Source: Arachidicoccus soli
GTDB lineage: Bacteria > Bacteroidota > Bacteroidia > Chitinophagales > Chitinophagaceae
NCBI RefSeq assembly: GCF_003600625.1
Contig: NZ_CP032489.1
Span: 2,728,001-2,792,000, forward strand
Length of the DNA stretch: 64,000 nt
Direction: 5' to 3'
The position numbers were made by a program, and so were the translations under genes. The notes beneath the pieces are model-generated. The model made no database searches. It saw only the letters and a program-made list of their open reading frames with translations, and was not told the origin of the DNA. Below, one piece after another: positions 1 to 9,986 of the stretch; position 1 is the first letter of the stretch; every line of letters starts with the position of its first letter.

Positions 1-153
1 AGGAGAGACATGCATCACTTCATTATACAATACATTTAAAATATCTATACAGGAAAGGCTTCCTCCTGTATGCCCAGCCTTGGCATTTACTATATACCGG
101 AGGATTTTCTTGCGATACGCTATCGATTTCTGTTTAAGTTCCTTATTTGTCAT
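1..153 (-). CDS. Transketolase, N-terminal subunit (partial, runs off window start)
   Basis: The 51 codons read from an ATG at 153 match the start of the N-terminal half of split transketolases. The stretch KAGHTGGSLSCIDILNVLY contains the conserved GHTGGSLS thiamine-diphosphate loop region. These enzymes move two-carbon ketol units between sugar phosphates. Only the first 51 residues are present. The next gene upstream on the same strand is a fucose-isomerase-like enzyme, 105 bp away, so the two probably form one sugar-catabolic operon. Whether the substrate is a common pentose or a more specialised sugar cannot be told here. Confidence 0.8.
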   Translation of the reverse strand, partial: MTNKELKQKSIAYRKKILRYIVNAKAGHTGGSLSCIDILNVLYNEVMHVSP

Positions 154-258
154 TTTCACATTTTAATGCCTTTACAAAAAAAATATTCCTATTCAATTGC
201 CAAAAAGCGGCACAATTCTAATCCCAACCTGTGGTAGTAGAGATTAAACCAACAAAAT

Positions 259-1677
259 CTATTCGTGCAGGTAGGTTTCCCAACCTAAATAATTTTCCAT
301 TGCTTCTTTTAATATACCTGCAGTTTTACTCGCATTCATAACAACGTGGTGTTCAAAACCATTGCGACAGACATATTTCATTAATCCCTGCAGATCATTT
401 ATTTGTGCAACGGCACGATTACCAAAGGTCTTCAATGCATCATTTGTGAGTTCCCCCTCCCCAATATACGCTTTAATAGTTCCGTTAAAATCATCCGTAC
501 TAATACGACCATAAGTAAGAGGCATGGCAGGCGTACGACCATCCAGTGCTCCATAAGTATTTTCAGTACCCACTGTCGTGCCTAATATAGGCGCTGTACT
601 CATCGTTATATCAGGCAAAAATGATTTAGCCCAATTTCCGCAATGGAACAAAACACATTTTGTATCATCATCCGCATAATTATTATTCCAATCAACTAGG
701 GCGCTCGGAGATCCACTTGCCAATTGCATCGCATACATTGTCAAAGTTCCGGTTACATCTACCTCACAGGCGCTTGGCAACATGTTTTCACTCATCATAC
801 TCATACTTGTACATACATTGCAACCATAGTTCTGCTGCAAGGAAGTCCAGCACTGAATAGCGGTACAATCTAATGCATTTGCCTCTACAAACTCAGCCAA
901 AACCACGTCAAGTTTTGCTATCTGCACCAGCTTTTCGCTCGGAGTTTTACCTGTAGAAGTATAAGCATGTATTTTTTCGAGTTTATCCTTGACAGATTGA
1001 TCATTCGCTGTAAGCTTATTCGCATTCCCCAGTATCTCAGAGAGATCAATCGTTGTTACAGAAATGCCATTACGCTGTAATAACTTTTCGCTATAACGAA
1101 CGGTATTAAAGGCTGTAGGCCTTGCGCCAACAGCTCCAATACGTACTTTTCTTAAGCCTCTTACGACCTTACATACTGAAACAAAATCCAGCAGATCTTT
1201 TTTGAAAACTTCATCAGACAGCGCTGTTACGTGTTTTGTAGTCAGAGAGTATTTAATACCATATTGGTATAGATTATTACAAACAGAAATTTTACCACAC
1301 CAAGCGTCACGTCTATTTACAACGTCTAATTTATTTAATTCATCAGGATAAGCTTGTATCAGCACGGGAACATTCAGGCCTGCCAACTTTAATGTTTCCG
1401 CCACCCCTTTTTCATCTCCAAAATTGGGCAAAACAACAAGCACCCCTTCTATCTCATCCATGTGCCTTCGAAACAAAGCCGCACATTTCTGTGCTTCAGC
1501 AAATGTTTCCACTCCTCCTAATTTGGAATCTACCTCTCCAAGCATTATGGGATGTATATTTACTTGCTTTAAAAAAGTAATCAAGTCCTTCCTGGCTTCT
1601 GCTACTAATTTATCTGGGAAAAAATCACGGTTACCTATAATTACTCCCAAGGTTGTTGTCGGTTTAATGTCTAACAT
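259..1677 (-). CDS. L-fucose/L-arabinose isomerase family protein
   Basis: This 472-residue protein belongs to the FucI/AraA aldose-ketose isomerase superfamily, Mn-dependent cytoplasmic enzymes. Visible signatures are the N-terminal Rossmann-like half (TLGVIIGNRDFFP, then GVLVVLPNFGDE), the central CEVDVTGTLTMYA segment, FHCGN and the late FEHHVV. Their acidic and histidine residues fit the family's metal ligands. The length is typical. It sits between a split transketolase and a DeoR regulator, which suggests an inducible carbohydrate pathway. The true substrate is unknown: fucose, arabinose and sulfoquinovose isomerases all fall in this superfamily. Confidence 0.8.
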   Translation of the reverse strand: MLDIKPTTTLGVIIGNRDFFPDKLVAEARKDLITFLKQVNIHPIMLGEVDSKLGGVETFAEAQKCAALFRRHMDEIEGVLVVLPNFGDEKGVAETLKLAGLNVPVLIQAYPDELNKLDVVNRRDAWCGKISVCNNLYQYGIKYSLTTKHVTALSDEVFKKDLLDFVSVCKVVRGLRKVRIGAVGARPTAFNTVRYSEKLLQRNGISVTTIDLSEILGNANKLTANDQSVKDKLEKIHAYTSTGKTPSEKLVQIAKLDVVLAEFVEANALDCTAIQCWTSLQQNYGCNVCTSMSMMSENMLPSACEVDVTGTLTMYAMQLASGSPSALVDWNNNYADDDTKCVLFHCGNWAKSFLPDITMSTAPILGTTVGTENTYGALDGRTPAMPLTYGRISTDDFNGTIKAYIGEGELTNDALKTFGNRAVAQINDLQGLMKYVCRNGFEHHVVMNASKTAGILKEAMENYLGWETYLHE

Positions 1678-1782
1678 TTTAATTTAAATTTTTCACTACT
1701 TTTATTAAGAAACTATTGAACACTGGAAACAGTCCATTATTCCTATTCAAGAAATTTTTCATAATTTATCCGAAAATACCGA

Positions 1783-2556
1783 TCAAGCAATTATCAGCTC
1801 AATTTCATTGTCTTTAAATACTTGTTTATACTTTTCTTCAATTCCATTATCTGTAAGGATATAATCTATCAATGATAAAGCGCCAAGACTGGCAAAATCA
1901 CTCTTGCCTATTTTGCTAGAATCAGCGACCAAATAGGTGATATCAGCGGCATCAATCATCGCCTTTTTTACCACTAAATCACTAATGCTGGGATAAGTTA
2001 AACCCGCCTTAAGCGAGATGCCTGAAGCGGCTAAAAATAATTTTCTAACATTTATGCCTTTAAAAAAATCTGCCGCCTTTTGCCCCGTTAACGAAAGAGT
2101 CGGTGGTTTAAATTCTCCTCCTGTTACAATCAACTCAATACTTGGGTTCGCACCCAAGATAACAGCAATGTTTAGGGCGTTTGTAATAACCGTAATATTT
2201 TTAAAGTCTTTTAATAGTTTTGCTATTTCCGTAGATGTAGAACCAGAATCTAAAATAATACTATCTCCATTTTTAATAAATTCTATCGCCTTTCTTGCAA
2301 TCAGTTGTTTCTTATCAATGTTATCCTTATGGCTTAAAGAAAAAGACTGCACCTGATCTTCTATATTTTTCAGGAATGCCCCTCCATGCTCCTTTACGAT
2401 CAACCCGTCTGTCGCCAATTTCTCCAGATCTTGTCGTATGGTAACTTCAGTTACTTTAAAAATTCTTGCCAAGTCTGCTACCTCAGCAGAGCCATCTTCT
2501 TTAATAAGTTCAAAAATTTTATCTCTCCTTTTATTCGCAAGCATATAATAGCCCAT
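1783..2556 (-). CDS. DeoR/GlpR-family transcriptional regulator
   Basis: The 257-residue protein has an N-terminal winged helix-turn-helix (KRRDKIFELIKEDG, then VTEVTIRQDLEKL) and a C-terminal sugar-phosphate-sensing DeoRC domain with the ILDSGSTSTEIAKLL motif. Members repress sugar operons and release DNA when a phosphorylated sugar binds. It lies just upstream of the isomerase and transketolase on the same strand, so it probably controls them. Translation may instead begin at the internal Met5 (2544), where family homology starts. A pair of direct repeats about 95 bp upstream is a candidate binding site. Confidence 0.85.
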   Translation of the reverse strand: MGYYMLANKRRDKIFELIKEDGSAEVADLARIFKVTEVTIRQDLEKLATDGLIVKEHGGAFLKNIEDQVQSFSLSHKDNIDKKQLIARKAIEFIKNGDSIILDSGSTSTEIAKLLKDFKNITVITNALNIAVILGANPSIELIVTGGEFKPPTLSLTGQKAADFFKGINVRKLFLAASGISLKAGLTYPSISDLVVKKAMIDAADITYLVADSSKIGKSDFASLGALSLIDYILTDNGIEEKYKQVFKDNEIELIIA

Positions 2557-2946
2557 TTATACAATAAAAAATCTCCAATAACCCATCCGCTTCTTATTTT
2601 CTTAAACGGAAAATTGGTCAATGAAGAATTAAAGGTAATTATTATTTTAAATAAACGAAAATAAAAATAAATAAACGAAAATAAAAGATAGTTTATGAAA
2701 GTATTTCAAAAGGTACTTTATCCCCTCCTTGAAATTACTAATGAAGTTCATTCAATAAAAATGTACAACTTTTCGGCATATAGCAAAATAGTATACCTTC
2801 TACCAGAAATAAGGTAAGTCCAGGTTTTTAGAAGGTATAACAGAATGGCAGGGAAATGATATCATTTCCCTGCAGGGTTTCAAAAAATTAGATCAGGTAT
2901 GGTTAAATTCTTTGCGCTTACTGGTATATATTCATATTAATAATTT
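2557..2946. other. Intergenic region without a recognisable gene
   Basis: About 390 bp separate the DeoR gene (transcribed away) from the 3' end of the AraC gene. Apart from the direct repeat at 2651-2686 it is AT-rich and holds no credible ORF. A short near-palindrome, ATGATATCATTT, lies near 2857. The region presumably carries the promoter of the DeoR gene and the terminator of the oxidoreductase operon. Confidence 0.6.
2651..2686. promoter_or_regulatory. Tandem direct repeat, candidate DeoR operator
   Basis: The 16-bp sequence ATAAACGAAAATAAAA occurs at 2651-2666 and again at 2671-2686, a 20-bp period (about two helical turns). It lies in the AT-rich region upstream of the DeoR gene. The spacing suits a protein bound on one face of DNA. 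No biochemical evidence is available. Confidence 0.35.
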
Positions 2947-3858
2947 TCAATTAAAGGAGGTTCTAAACTCGGAAGGCGAGTAATTCGTTTTTGTTTTAAA
3001 GAATTTACTGAAGGATTGTGAGTGCTCAAAGCCTAATTCATAAGCAATTTCACTAATAGATAATTCGGTGGTTGAGAGCTTTTCTTTTGCTTTTTCAATC
3101 AGCTTATTGTGAATATGATGTTGGGTGCTTTGTCCGGTTAACACCTTGAGCAAGGAGCTTAAATAATTAGGTGATACATTTAATAAGCCGGAAATATTCT
3201 GAACTGTCGGCAATCCTTTACTGATTAAATCATCACTGTTAAAATAGTCTGCAAGGATTTCTTCCAGTCTATCCAGGATCTTATGATTACTAATTTTGCG
3301 TGTTAGAAACTGGCGTTCATAAAATCTTTCTGAATAAGTAAGTAACAATTCTAGTTGTGCTATGATCACATCCTGGCTAAACTTGTCAATATTCGAATGA
3401 TATTCTTGTTCAATATTTCGCGCAATATTATTTAAAATCGTTTCTTCTTTCTCTGAAAGAAAAAGTGCTTCATGCACCGAGTAATTAAAAAACTCGTATT
3501 TTTTAATTGTTTTTGCCAAAGCCGTATGCCATAAGAAATCCGGATGGATAAGCATCATCCAGCCAGTTCTTTTTTCGCCTTCATCTGCATGGTATTCAAT
3601 ACCAAAAATTTGCCCAGGTGCAATAAAGAACATTGTTCCTTCATCAAAGTCATACTGTTGTTGACCATATCTGAATTTAGATCTGCAATTCCGTTTCAGG
3701 GATATCGAATAAAAATCAAAAATCATACTCTCGTATTCAGAGCTAGGCAAATGCTGAATTGATGTTACATCAATTATACTTATTAACGGATGCTCCGGCT
3801 TAGGCAATCCTCTAAGCCGGTGAAACTCCGTAATACTTTTTATATGATAAGGTTTCAT
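2947..3858 (-). CDS. AraC-family transcriptional regulator
   Basis: A 303-residue regulator with an N-terminal cupin-like sensing half (FDEGTMFFIAPGQIFGIEY) and a C-terminal double helix-turn-helix. The signature SISEIAYELGFEHSQSFSKF lies near the C-terminus. It is the last gene of a run of oxidoreductase genes on the same strand, 21 bp after an SDR, so it is probably a local regulator of that cluster. Ligand unknown. Confidence 0.85.
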   Translation of the reverse strand: MKPYHIKSITEFHRLRGLPKPEHPLISIIDVTSIQHLPSSEYESMIFDFYSISLKRNCRSKFRYGQQQYDFDEGTMFFIAPGQIFGIEYHADEGEKRTGWMMLIHPDFLWHTALAKTIKKYEFFNYSVHEALFLSEKEETILNNIARNIEQEYHSNIDKFSQDVIIAQLELLLTYSERFYERQFLTRKISNHKILDRLEEILADYFNSDDLISKGLPTVQNISGLLNVSPNYLSSLLKVLTGQSTQHHIHNKLIEKAKEKLSTTELSISEIAYELGFEHSQSFSKFFKTKTNYSPSEFRTSFN

Positions 3859-3879
3859 AGAATAAAAACTTTAAATTTA

Positions 3880-4644
3880 TCAAATAGCCTGACCACCCGA
3901 AACCTCCAACCTCTGTCCATTAATCCAATATGCTTCTTCTGTGCAAAGGAATGCGACCACTCCACCGATATCATCCGGCAAACCAACACGTCCTAATGCG
4001 GTAAGACTTGCTATATGAGCGTTAATTTCTTTGTTATCTCTGGTACGGCCACCACCAAAATCAGTTTCAATAGCACCGGGTGCCACAACATTTACCCTAA
4101 TTCTTCTATCCCCTAATTCTTTTGCTAAATAACGTGTAAGTGATTCAACGGCAGACTTAATAGAGCCATAAACAGAGGAACCAGGCATGGTAATACGGGT
4201 TAACCCTGAAGAGATATTTATAATCCCGCCACCGTCATTCATATATGGTAATGCCTTTTGGGTCAGGAAGAATACGCCTTTGTAATGGATATTGAAAATA
4301 CTGTCCATTTGCGCTTCTGTCGTATCTTTTGCTAGGGCATACAAAGCCGTTCCTGCGTTGTTGATTAAAAAATCAAAATGAGAATTTCCCGTTTCAGCTT
4401 TCAAATGTTCAGTTACCTCCTTAAAAAATTTATCAAAGGCGTTTAAATTACCTGTATCCAACTGAAAGGCAAATGCCTTCTGCCCTAATGATTCTATCTC
4501 TGCTACCACTTCTTCAGCAGCTTTTAGATTACTATTGTAAGTAAGAATAACATCTAGTCCCTTTTTGGCGAGTGCAATCGCCATATTTCGGCCTAAACCA
4601 CGACTACCGCCTGTTACAAGCGCAATTTTATTTTTTGTGTTCAT
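3880..4644 (-). CDS. SDR-family NAD(P)-dependent oxidoreductase
   Basis: A classical short-chain dehydrogenase with the TGGSRGLG cofactor loop at its N-terminus, NNAG in the middle, a serine in ISSG, and the catalytic YxxxK as YGSIK. An upstream in-frame ATG at 4713 would overlap the aldo/keto reductase gene. The ATG at 4644 (MNTKNKIALVTGG) fits the family and is used here, giving 254 residues. It is in the oxidoreductase cluster. Substrate unknown. Confidence 0.85.
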   Translation of the reverse strand: MNTKNKIALVTGGSRGLGRNMAIALAKKGLDVILTYNSNLKAAEEVVAEIESLGQKAFAFQLDTGNLNAFDKFFKEVTEHLKAETGNSHFDFLINNAGTALYALAKDTTEAQMDSIFNIHYKGVFFLTQKALPYMNDGGGIINISSGLTRITMPGSSVYGSIKSAVESLTRYLAKELGDRRIRVNVVAPGAIETDFGGGRTRDNKEINAHIASLTALGRVGLPDDIGGVVAFLCTEEAYWINGQRLEVSGGQAI

Positions 4645-4684
4645 TTTATTTCTATTTTCTGGTTTATCATTTTTCCAATTCCTT

Positions 4685-5581
<897 letters not shown>

Positions 5582-5610
5582 TTATTTTATTTGAAAAACT
5601 TGCTATACGA

Positions 5611-6330
5611 CTACCAATCTAATGCACCCGCTTCACCAAAGAAATTACCTGTTGGTGCATCTTTACCCAAGGTAGCATATTTTACGATCACGCTTGCACC
5701 TTCTGCTATGGTCTTTGTACCTGTATAATGGTTAAGATTAGTGGCGGTATAGCCCGGAGTTACACTGTTTATTTTAAAATTCGTATTTCTCAATTCGTTT
5801 GCCAGCATTACTGTAAAAGCATTCAGCGCCGTCTTAGAGCAACTATAAGCATCATAAATCGCATAGTTAGGGTTTTGTGTACTATTATGAACTGCTAAGG
5901 AGCCCAACTCGCTGGAAACATTTACGATTCTTGGTTCATCTGATTTTTTTAATAGACTGAGAAATGCTTGCGTAGTTTCTACTGCACCAAAAAAATTAGT
6001 GTCAAACACTTTTCGTAAATTTCCTATTTCGCCAGTAGATATATTTTGATTCGGCCCACCACTAATACCGGCGTTATTAATTAAAACATCCAACGATTCT
6101 ATTTTAGATTCCAATATTTGTTTTGCATTTTGAATGGAATTGATATTAGTAATGTCAAGTTCAATCAATTCCGCATCTGAAATACCTAAATTCTTTAAGT
6201 TTCTGATGGCTTCCAACCCTTTCATCTTATCCCTGCTTCCCAGATATACATAGTAGCCCAATTCACTTAATTGTTTGGCAGTTTCAAAACCAATCCCCTG
6301 ATTGGCACCTGTTATTAATGCTGTTTTCAT
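5611..6330 (-). CDS. SDR-family oxidoreductase
   Basis: A 239-residue short-chain dehydrogenase. The cofactor loop is TGANQGIGFE, NNAG is present, and the catalytic motif reads YSCSK after YDA. The layout resembles carbonyl-reductase-like SDRs. It lies 44 bp from the aldo/keto reductase and 14 bp from the NmrA-like gene, consistent with one transcript. Confidence 0.85.
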   Translation of the reverse strand: MKTALITGANQGIGFETAKQLSELGYYVYLGSRDKMKGLEAIRNLKNLGISDAELIELDITNINSIQNAKQILESKIESLDVLINNAGISGGPNQNISTGEIGNLRKVFDTNFFGAVETTQAFLSLLKKSDEPRIVNVSSELGSLAVHNSTQNPNYAIYDAYSCSKTALNAFTVMLANELRNTNFKINSVTPGYTATNLNHYTGTKTIAEGASVIVKYATLGKDAPTGNFFGEAGALDW

Positions 6331-6344
6331 TGCCCTATTTTTTA

Positions 6345-7220
6345 TTATTTATCATTAAATATACCGGCAAATTCCTTTGCAAAATCTTTTAGTTTTATTT
6401 TGCCGTTTATTACTTCAGATTGATGGAGAGAAAATTCCTTTGACATTAATCCTTTATGAATCGGTACCTGCATTTCTACGATATCTGATGCAAGTTTTGG
6501 AGACAGTCCAGCCGTTTCTAACGCTTTCTGCATTTCCACTTCTGATATTACCGCCCATTTCAAATCAGGCTTGCCGATAGCGGTACCTATAATTTTTGCA
6601 GCTTCATTACACGTCATTTCATCACTGGCCACATAACGAACTTTATTGGTGAAGTCGGGACTTATAATTTCTTCAACGATAGCATCTGCAATGTCAGCAG
6701 GAGCCGAGAATACAATTCTATCTTCCCCTCCATAGATTGAAGCAAGCATACCCATTTCTTTAATCATAGCGATAGAGTCAAAAAAATTGGAATAAAAAGA
6801 TCCCGGGCGAATTTGCGTAACAAAAACTCCCGACAATTCAGTAAAAATGCTTTCTATCTCTTTATAGGAAGGGAATATGCCAGCTACCCAACCACTTAAA
6901 GCAATAACACGTTTTATTCCTGTTTTTTGAATAGCGTGTGCATAGTTCCTGCTAATTTCCGTAATCCAGCCTTTGAGGTCTGAATTCTTTAAATCTAAAG
7001 GGGTCATACAATAGACGACATCAGCACCGGTAAATGACTCCGTTAGGAAATCGATGTCATCTAAAGATCCAATGGCTGCCGTTGCGCCCAAAGCTTCAAT
7101 ATCTTTTTCTCTTTCCATTTTGCTACTTATAACGGTAACAGAATGTCCTTTCTGTACTAAAGCTTTTGTCAAGGGCTTGCTGATATTCCCCAATGAACCT
7201 GTAATTATGATTTTCATCAT
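6345..7220 (-). CDS. NmrA-like NAD(P)-binding protein
   Basis: A 291-residue atypical SDR whose N-terminus (KIIITGSLGNISKPL) has the GxxGxxxxP form of NmrA/quinone-oxidoreductase-2-like proteins. It lacks a standard YxxxK site, so it may act as a redox sensor or quinone reductase. It is clearly a paralogue of the neighbouring 7245-8147 gene (both have KGHSVTVISSK and DEMTCNEA/DEIAPNEL), so a tandem duplication is likely. Confidence 0.8.
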   Translation of the reverse strand: MMKIIITGSLGNISKPLTKALVQKGHSVTVISSKMEREKDIEALGATAAIGSLDDIDFLTESFTGADVVYCMTPLDLKNSDLKGWITEISRNYAHAIQKTGIKRVIALSGWVAGIFPSYKEIESIFTELSGVFVTQIRPGSFYSNFFDSIAMIKEMGMLASIYGGEDRIVFSAPADIADAIVEEIISPDFTNKVRYVASDEMTCNEAAKIIGTAIGKPDLKWAVISEVEMQKALETAGLSPKLASDIVEMQVPIHKGLMSKEFSLHQSEVINGKIKLKDFAKEFAGIFNDK

Positions 7221-7244
7221 TTTGTTTTTGGAATGTTATAATAA

Positions 7245-8147
7245 TTATTTCTGGTTGTAAACTGCTGCAAATTCTATTGCAAAATTTTTCAGTTTTACTT
7301 TTCCAAATGTAGGTTTATGTTGATAATAATCTTTGTACAAGAAATCATTGCGTCTACCTGCATTCATTTCTACTAACCCTTTAGCCACATCAGGATTCAT
7401 TCCTGCTGCGATCATTGTGTTTAGTATTTGCTCATCGGGAACTACCTGCCATTTCAAATCTGGTTTACCAATTGCTTCGCCCAAAAGTTTAGCCAATTCA
7501 TTTGGCGCGATTTCATCGCTTGCTATGTACCGGACTTCTCTCCTGTCAAAAGGTTTATCCATTTCTTCTGCAATAACAGAAGCGATATCCAGGGGCGAAA
7601 CCCAGGGTTCTTTGGCATCGCCACCATAGTTTTGAATAATTAGATTTTGTGCTTTTATGGTTGGAATAAAAGCAAACATATTGTAGTAGAATCCAACAGG
7701 TCGCATAAACTTTATAGAAATATCTTCGGGTAAAGATTTTAATATATTTTCAACATTATGATGAAACGCCAACATGCCATTGCCTTTATCCGTATGTGCA
7801 CCAATACTGCTGAGATGAATAATTTTTTTTACACCAGATTCTTGAATCGCTTGCTTATAATTATTGGCAATCGTATTAATAGCGAGCATATAATCAAGAT
7901 TTTGATCGAAAAAACTACCAGCACCAAGTGTTTCCATCAAATAAACGATATCTGCTCCAATAAAAGTTTTTGTAAGAAACGCAGGGTCTTCAATTGAGCC
8001 GATAGCGGCTTTTGCGCCCAAGGCCTCAATCTCTTTGCGCCTTTCGGCTTTACTACTGATTACTGTAACTGAGTGTCCTTTTTGTATCAATTCTTCTGCC
8101 AATGGTTTACTGATATGCCCTAAGGAGCCTGTAAGTATGATGTTCAT
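7245..8147 (-). CDS. NmrA-like NAD(P)-binding protein (tandem paralogue)
   Basis: A 300-residue paralogue of the preceding gene, with the same N-terminal loop (MNIILTGSLGHISKPL) and the shared segment GHSVTVISSKAERRKEIEAL. It is the first gene of the cluster and is divergent from an Rrf2 regulator gene across 223 bp. Proteins of this type bind NAD(P) and often act on quinones or other electrophiles. Confidence 0.8.
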   Translation of the reverse strand: MNIILTGSLGHISKPLAEELIQKGHSVTVISSKAERRKEIEALGAKAAIGSIEDPAFLTKTFIGADIVYLMETLGAGSFFDQNLDYMLAINTIANNYKQAIQESGVKKIIHLSSIGAHTDKGNGMLAFHHNVENILKSLPEDISIKFMRPVGFYYNMFAFIPTIKAQNLIIQNYGGDAKEPWVSPLDIASVIAEEMDKPFDRREVRYIASDEIAPNELAKLLGEAIGKPDLKWQVVPDEQILNTMIAAGMNPDVAKGLVEMNAGRRNDFLYKDYYQHKPTFGKVKLKNFAIEFAAVYNQK

Positions 8148-8322
8148 TTGTATATTTTTTTTGTTGATGCAAAGATCTACTGAAACAAAAAAATTGATGT
8201 AGCCGAATCTATCTTTGTTGTAGCCAAAAAACTCTATGCAACATAAACTCTGTCAGAAAAAAGTTTAACGAATGGAAATACGCTATCTTTCACCCACATT
8301 TTTATTATTTATAAATAAAAGA

Positions 8323-8330
8323 TAATTTTG
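8323..8330 (+). promoter_or_regulatory. Bacteroidota -7 promoter element for the Rrf2 gene
   Basis: TAATTTTG matches the Bacteroidota -7 consensus TAnnTTTG and lies 40 bp before the Rrf2 start codon. A clear -33 TTG is not obvious, as the region upstream is AT-rich. Confidence 0.4.
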
Positions 8331-8370
8331 CAAATTGCTACGGTAAGTAGCAGCCCAAAAAGGAAGAACT

Positions 8371-8775
8371 ATGTTATCCAAGAAAACGCAATATGCTTTT
8401 AAAGCTTTAATGTATTTGTCCCAACAAAAAGATAATGGACCGATTCTTATCGCTGAGATCTCCCGTAAGAAAAAAATACCTTTAAAATTTTTAGAGAATA
8501 TTCTTTTAGAAATGAAAAAAGAAGGCATCTTAGAGAGTAAAAAAGGAAAGGGCGGTGGTTATTTTCTGGCGCGTGAGGCAAGTGATATTGTGTTAGCCGA
8601 TGTGATGCGACTTATTGAAGGGCCTATATCTCTGTTGCCTTGCGTGAGTTTACATTTTTATAAAAAATGTGACAATTGCAATGAAAAAGAATGTGGCTTA
8701 CGTGATACACTTATTGAAGTGCGCGATGCCAACTTGGCCATTTTAGAACATAAAACTGTACAAGATCTTACCTAA
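8371..8775 (+). CDS. Rrf2-family transcriptional regulator
   Basis: A 134-residue winged-helix protein with the Rrf2 pattern MLSKKTQYAFKALMYL, a recognition helix around KFLENILLEMKKEGIL, and the wing SKKGKGGGYFLA. Cys91, Cys100, Cys103 and Cys108 form a C-terminal cluster suited to an Fe-S cluster or thiol redox sensing, as in IscR and NsrR relatives. It is divergent from the NmrA/SDR/AKR cluster, so it probably controls that cluster in response to oxidative or electrophile stress. That target is inference. Confidence 0.85.
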   Translation: MLSKKTQYAFKALMYLSQQKDNGPILIAEISRKKKIPLKFLENILLEMKKEGILESKKGKGGGYFLAREASDIVLADVMRLIEGPISLLPCVSLHFYKKCDNCNEKECGLRDTLIEVRDANLAILEHKTVQDLT

Positions 8776-8799
8776 TTATTAGCATAAATACCTAAAAGT

Positions 8800-8832
8800 A
8801 AAGCGCCGACAGAGTATCTTTGTCGGCGCTTT
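8800..8832. terminator. Bidirectional rho-independent terminator
   Basis: A perfect 12-bp stem (AAAGCGCCGACA and its complement) with a 9-nt loop lies between the convergent Rrf2 and infC genes. It has A and T tracts suited to both directions. Confidence 0.85.
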
Positions 8833-8852
8833 ATTAATATTTCTTAAAGTTT

Positions 8853-9443
8853 CTAAGCCTTTGCTGGCTTGTCTTTTACTTCTTTTTTCTTGACAGGTTT
8901 GGGTGCAAACATAGCCAACATTCTTCTGCCTTCCATTTTAGGCATGCTTTCTAAGGAGCCGGATTCTGCCAAACGTTCTGCGAACTTCAACAATAACAAT
9001 TCTCCTCGATCTTTAAACATAATGGCGCGTCCCTTAAACTGAACATAGGCCTTCACCTTGTTGCCGTCTTGCAAGAACTTCTCCGCATGTTTAGCTTTAA
9101 AATCAAAATCGTGATCATCGGTACCGGGTGTAAAACGAATTTCTTTAATTTCATTTTGTTTTGAATTCGCCTTCATTTCCTTCTCTTTACGCTTTTTTTC
9201 GTAAAGGAATTTTTTGTATTCTACGACACGGCAAACAGGTGGAGCAGCATTCGGTGAGATTTCTACCAAATCAAGTTCTAATTCAGCAGCTATTTTTCTG
9301 GCTGCATCAATTGAGTAAACACCTACTTCCACGTTATCACCTACAAGGCGCACTTCGGGGACTCTGATTCTTTCGTTAATACGATGTTCTGCCTCTTGTT
9401 GTCTTGGGAAGCGCGGATTATTTCTTCTGTGTACTAATGCCAT
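8853..9443 (-). CDS. infC: Translation initiation factor IF-3
   Basis: The 196-residue protein has the IF-3 N-terminal domain (INERIRVPEVRLVGDNVEVG), the lysine-rich linker (KKFLYEKKRKEKEMK) and the C-terminal domain (EIRFTPGTDDHDFDFK, then GRAIMFKDRGE). It binds the 30S subunit and checks start-codon selection. The basic C-terminal tail (KPVKKKEVKDKPAKA) is longer than the E. coli protein's. Unlike many bacteria, no rpmI or rplT follows: a terminator lies directly downstream. Confidence 0.95.
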   Translation of the reverse strand: MALVHRRNNPRFPRQQEAEHRINERIRVPEVRLVGDNVEVGVYSIDAARKIAAELELDLVEISPNAAPPVCRVVEYKKFLYEKKRKEKEMKANSKQNEIKEIRFTPGTDDHDFDFKAKHAEKFLQDGNKVKAYVQFKGRAIMFKDRGELLLLKFAERLAESGSLESMPKMEGRRMLAMFAPKPVKKKEVKDKPAKA

Positions 9444-9587
9444 TCACTATTTTTTGGTAAACTAAACGGTAACTTTTTGATTTTTAAAATAAAAATTATT
9501 GCAAATATTATACAATAGTTTGACTTCACAAAAAATGCTTTGAAAATTTAGGTTGAAACTGACAAATACATTCTTTTATTGATAAAA

Positions 9588-9947
9588 AGCTACAAACCTC
9601 GTAAGCCGGATTCTGTTTCTATGCTATCATTTATCTGCCCAAAACATTACTGTTTTGGTGTTGCTGCCTACCCTGTTGTGTTGCCGAAGCATCGGACGAG
9701 CCGCCCTCAAACACAACTATACGTGGCATTGCAGCGTTTAAGGTTTACCCGCAAAGTACATTACTGCATTTTGCTGTGCGCTCTTACCGCACATTTTCAC
9801 CCTTACCTGCATTTTGCCGGCGGTTATTTTCTGTGGCACTTTCTGTTTCCAAATAAAAATCTGAAACCCGGTTATTCACCGGTAAACTGCTCTTTGCTGT
9901 CCAGACTTTCCTCGGCATAAATGCCGCGATAGCACGAGTTTGTAGCC
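9588..9947 (-). ncRNA. rnpB: RNase P RNA
   Basis: Read on the minus strand, the 5' end GCTACAAACTCGTGC pairs with the 3' end CGAGGTTTGTAGC (helix P1). The universal core GAGGAAAGTC follows near 9912, then CAGTTTACCGGTGAATAA. The 3' core ACAGAATCCGGCTTAC lies at about 9601-9616. The length of about 360 nt is normal for a bacterial type A RNA. It cleaves 5' leaders from tRNA precursors. Ends are estimated from the P1 pairing. Confidence 0.93.
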
Positions 9948-9986
9948 GAGCAAAGATAAGGATTGTTTCTGCAATTGTAATTTATA

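Noticed and set aside
9579-9920. A plus-strand 113-aa ORF over the RNase P locus
   Set aside because: It overlaps the conserved RNase P RNA core on the other strand and has no protein-like features.
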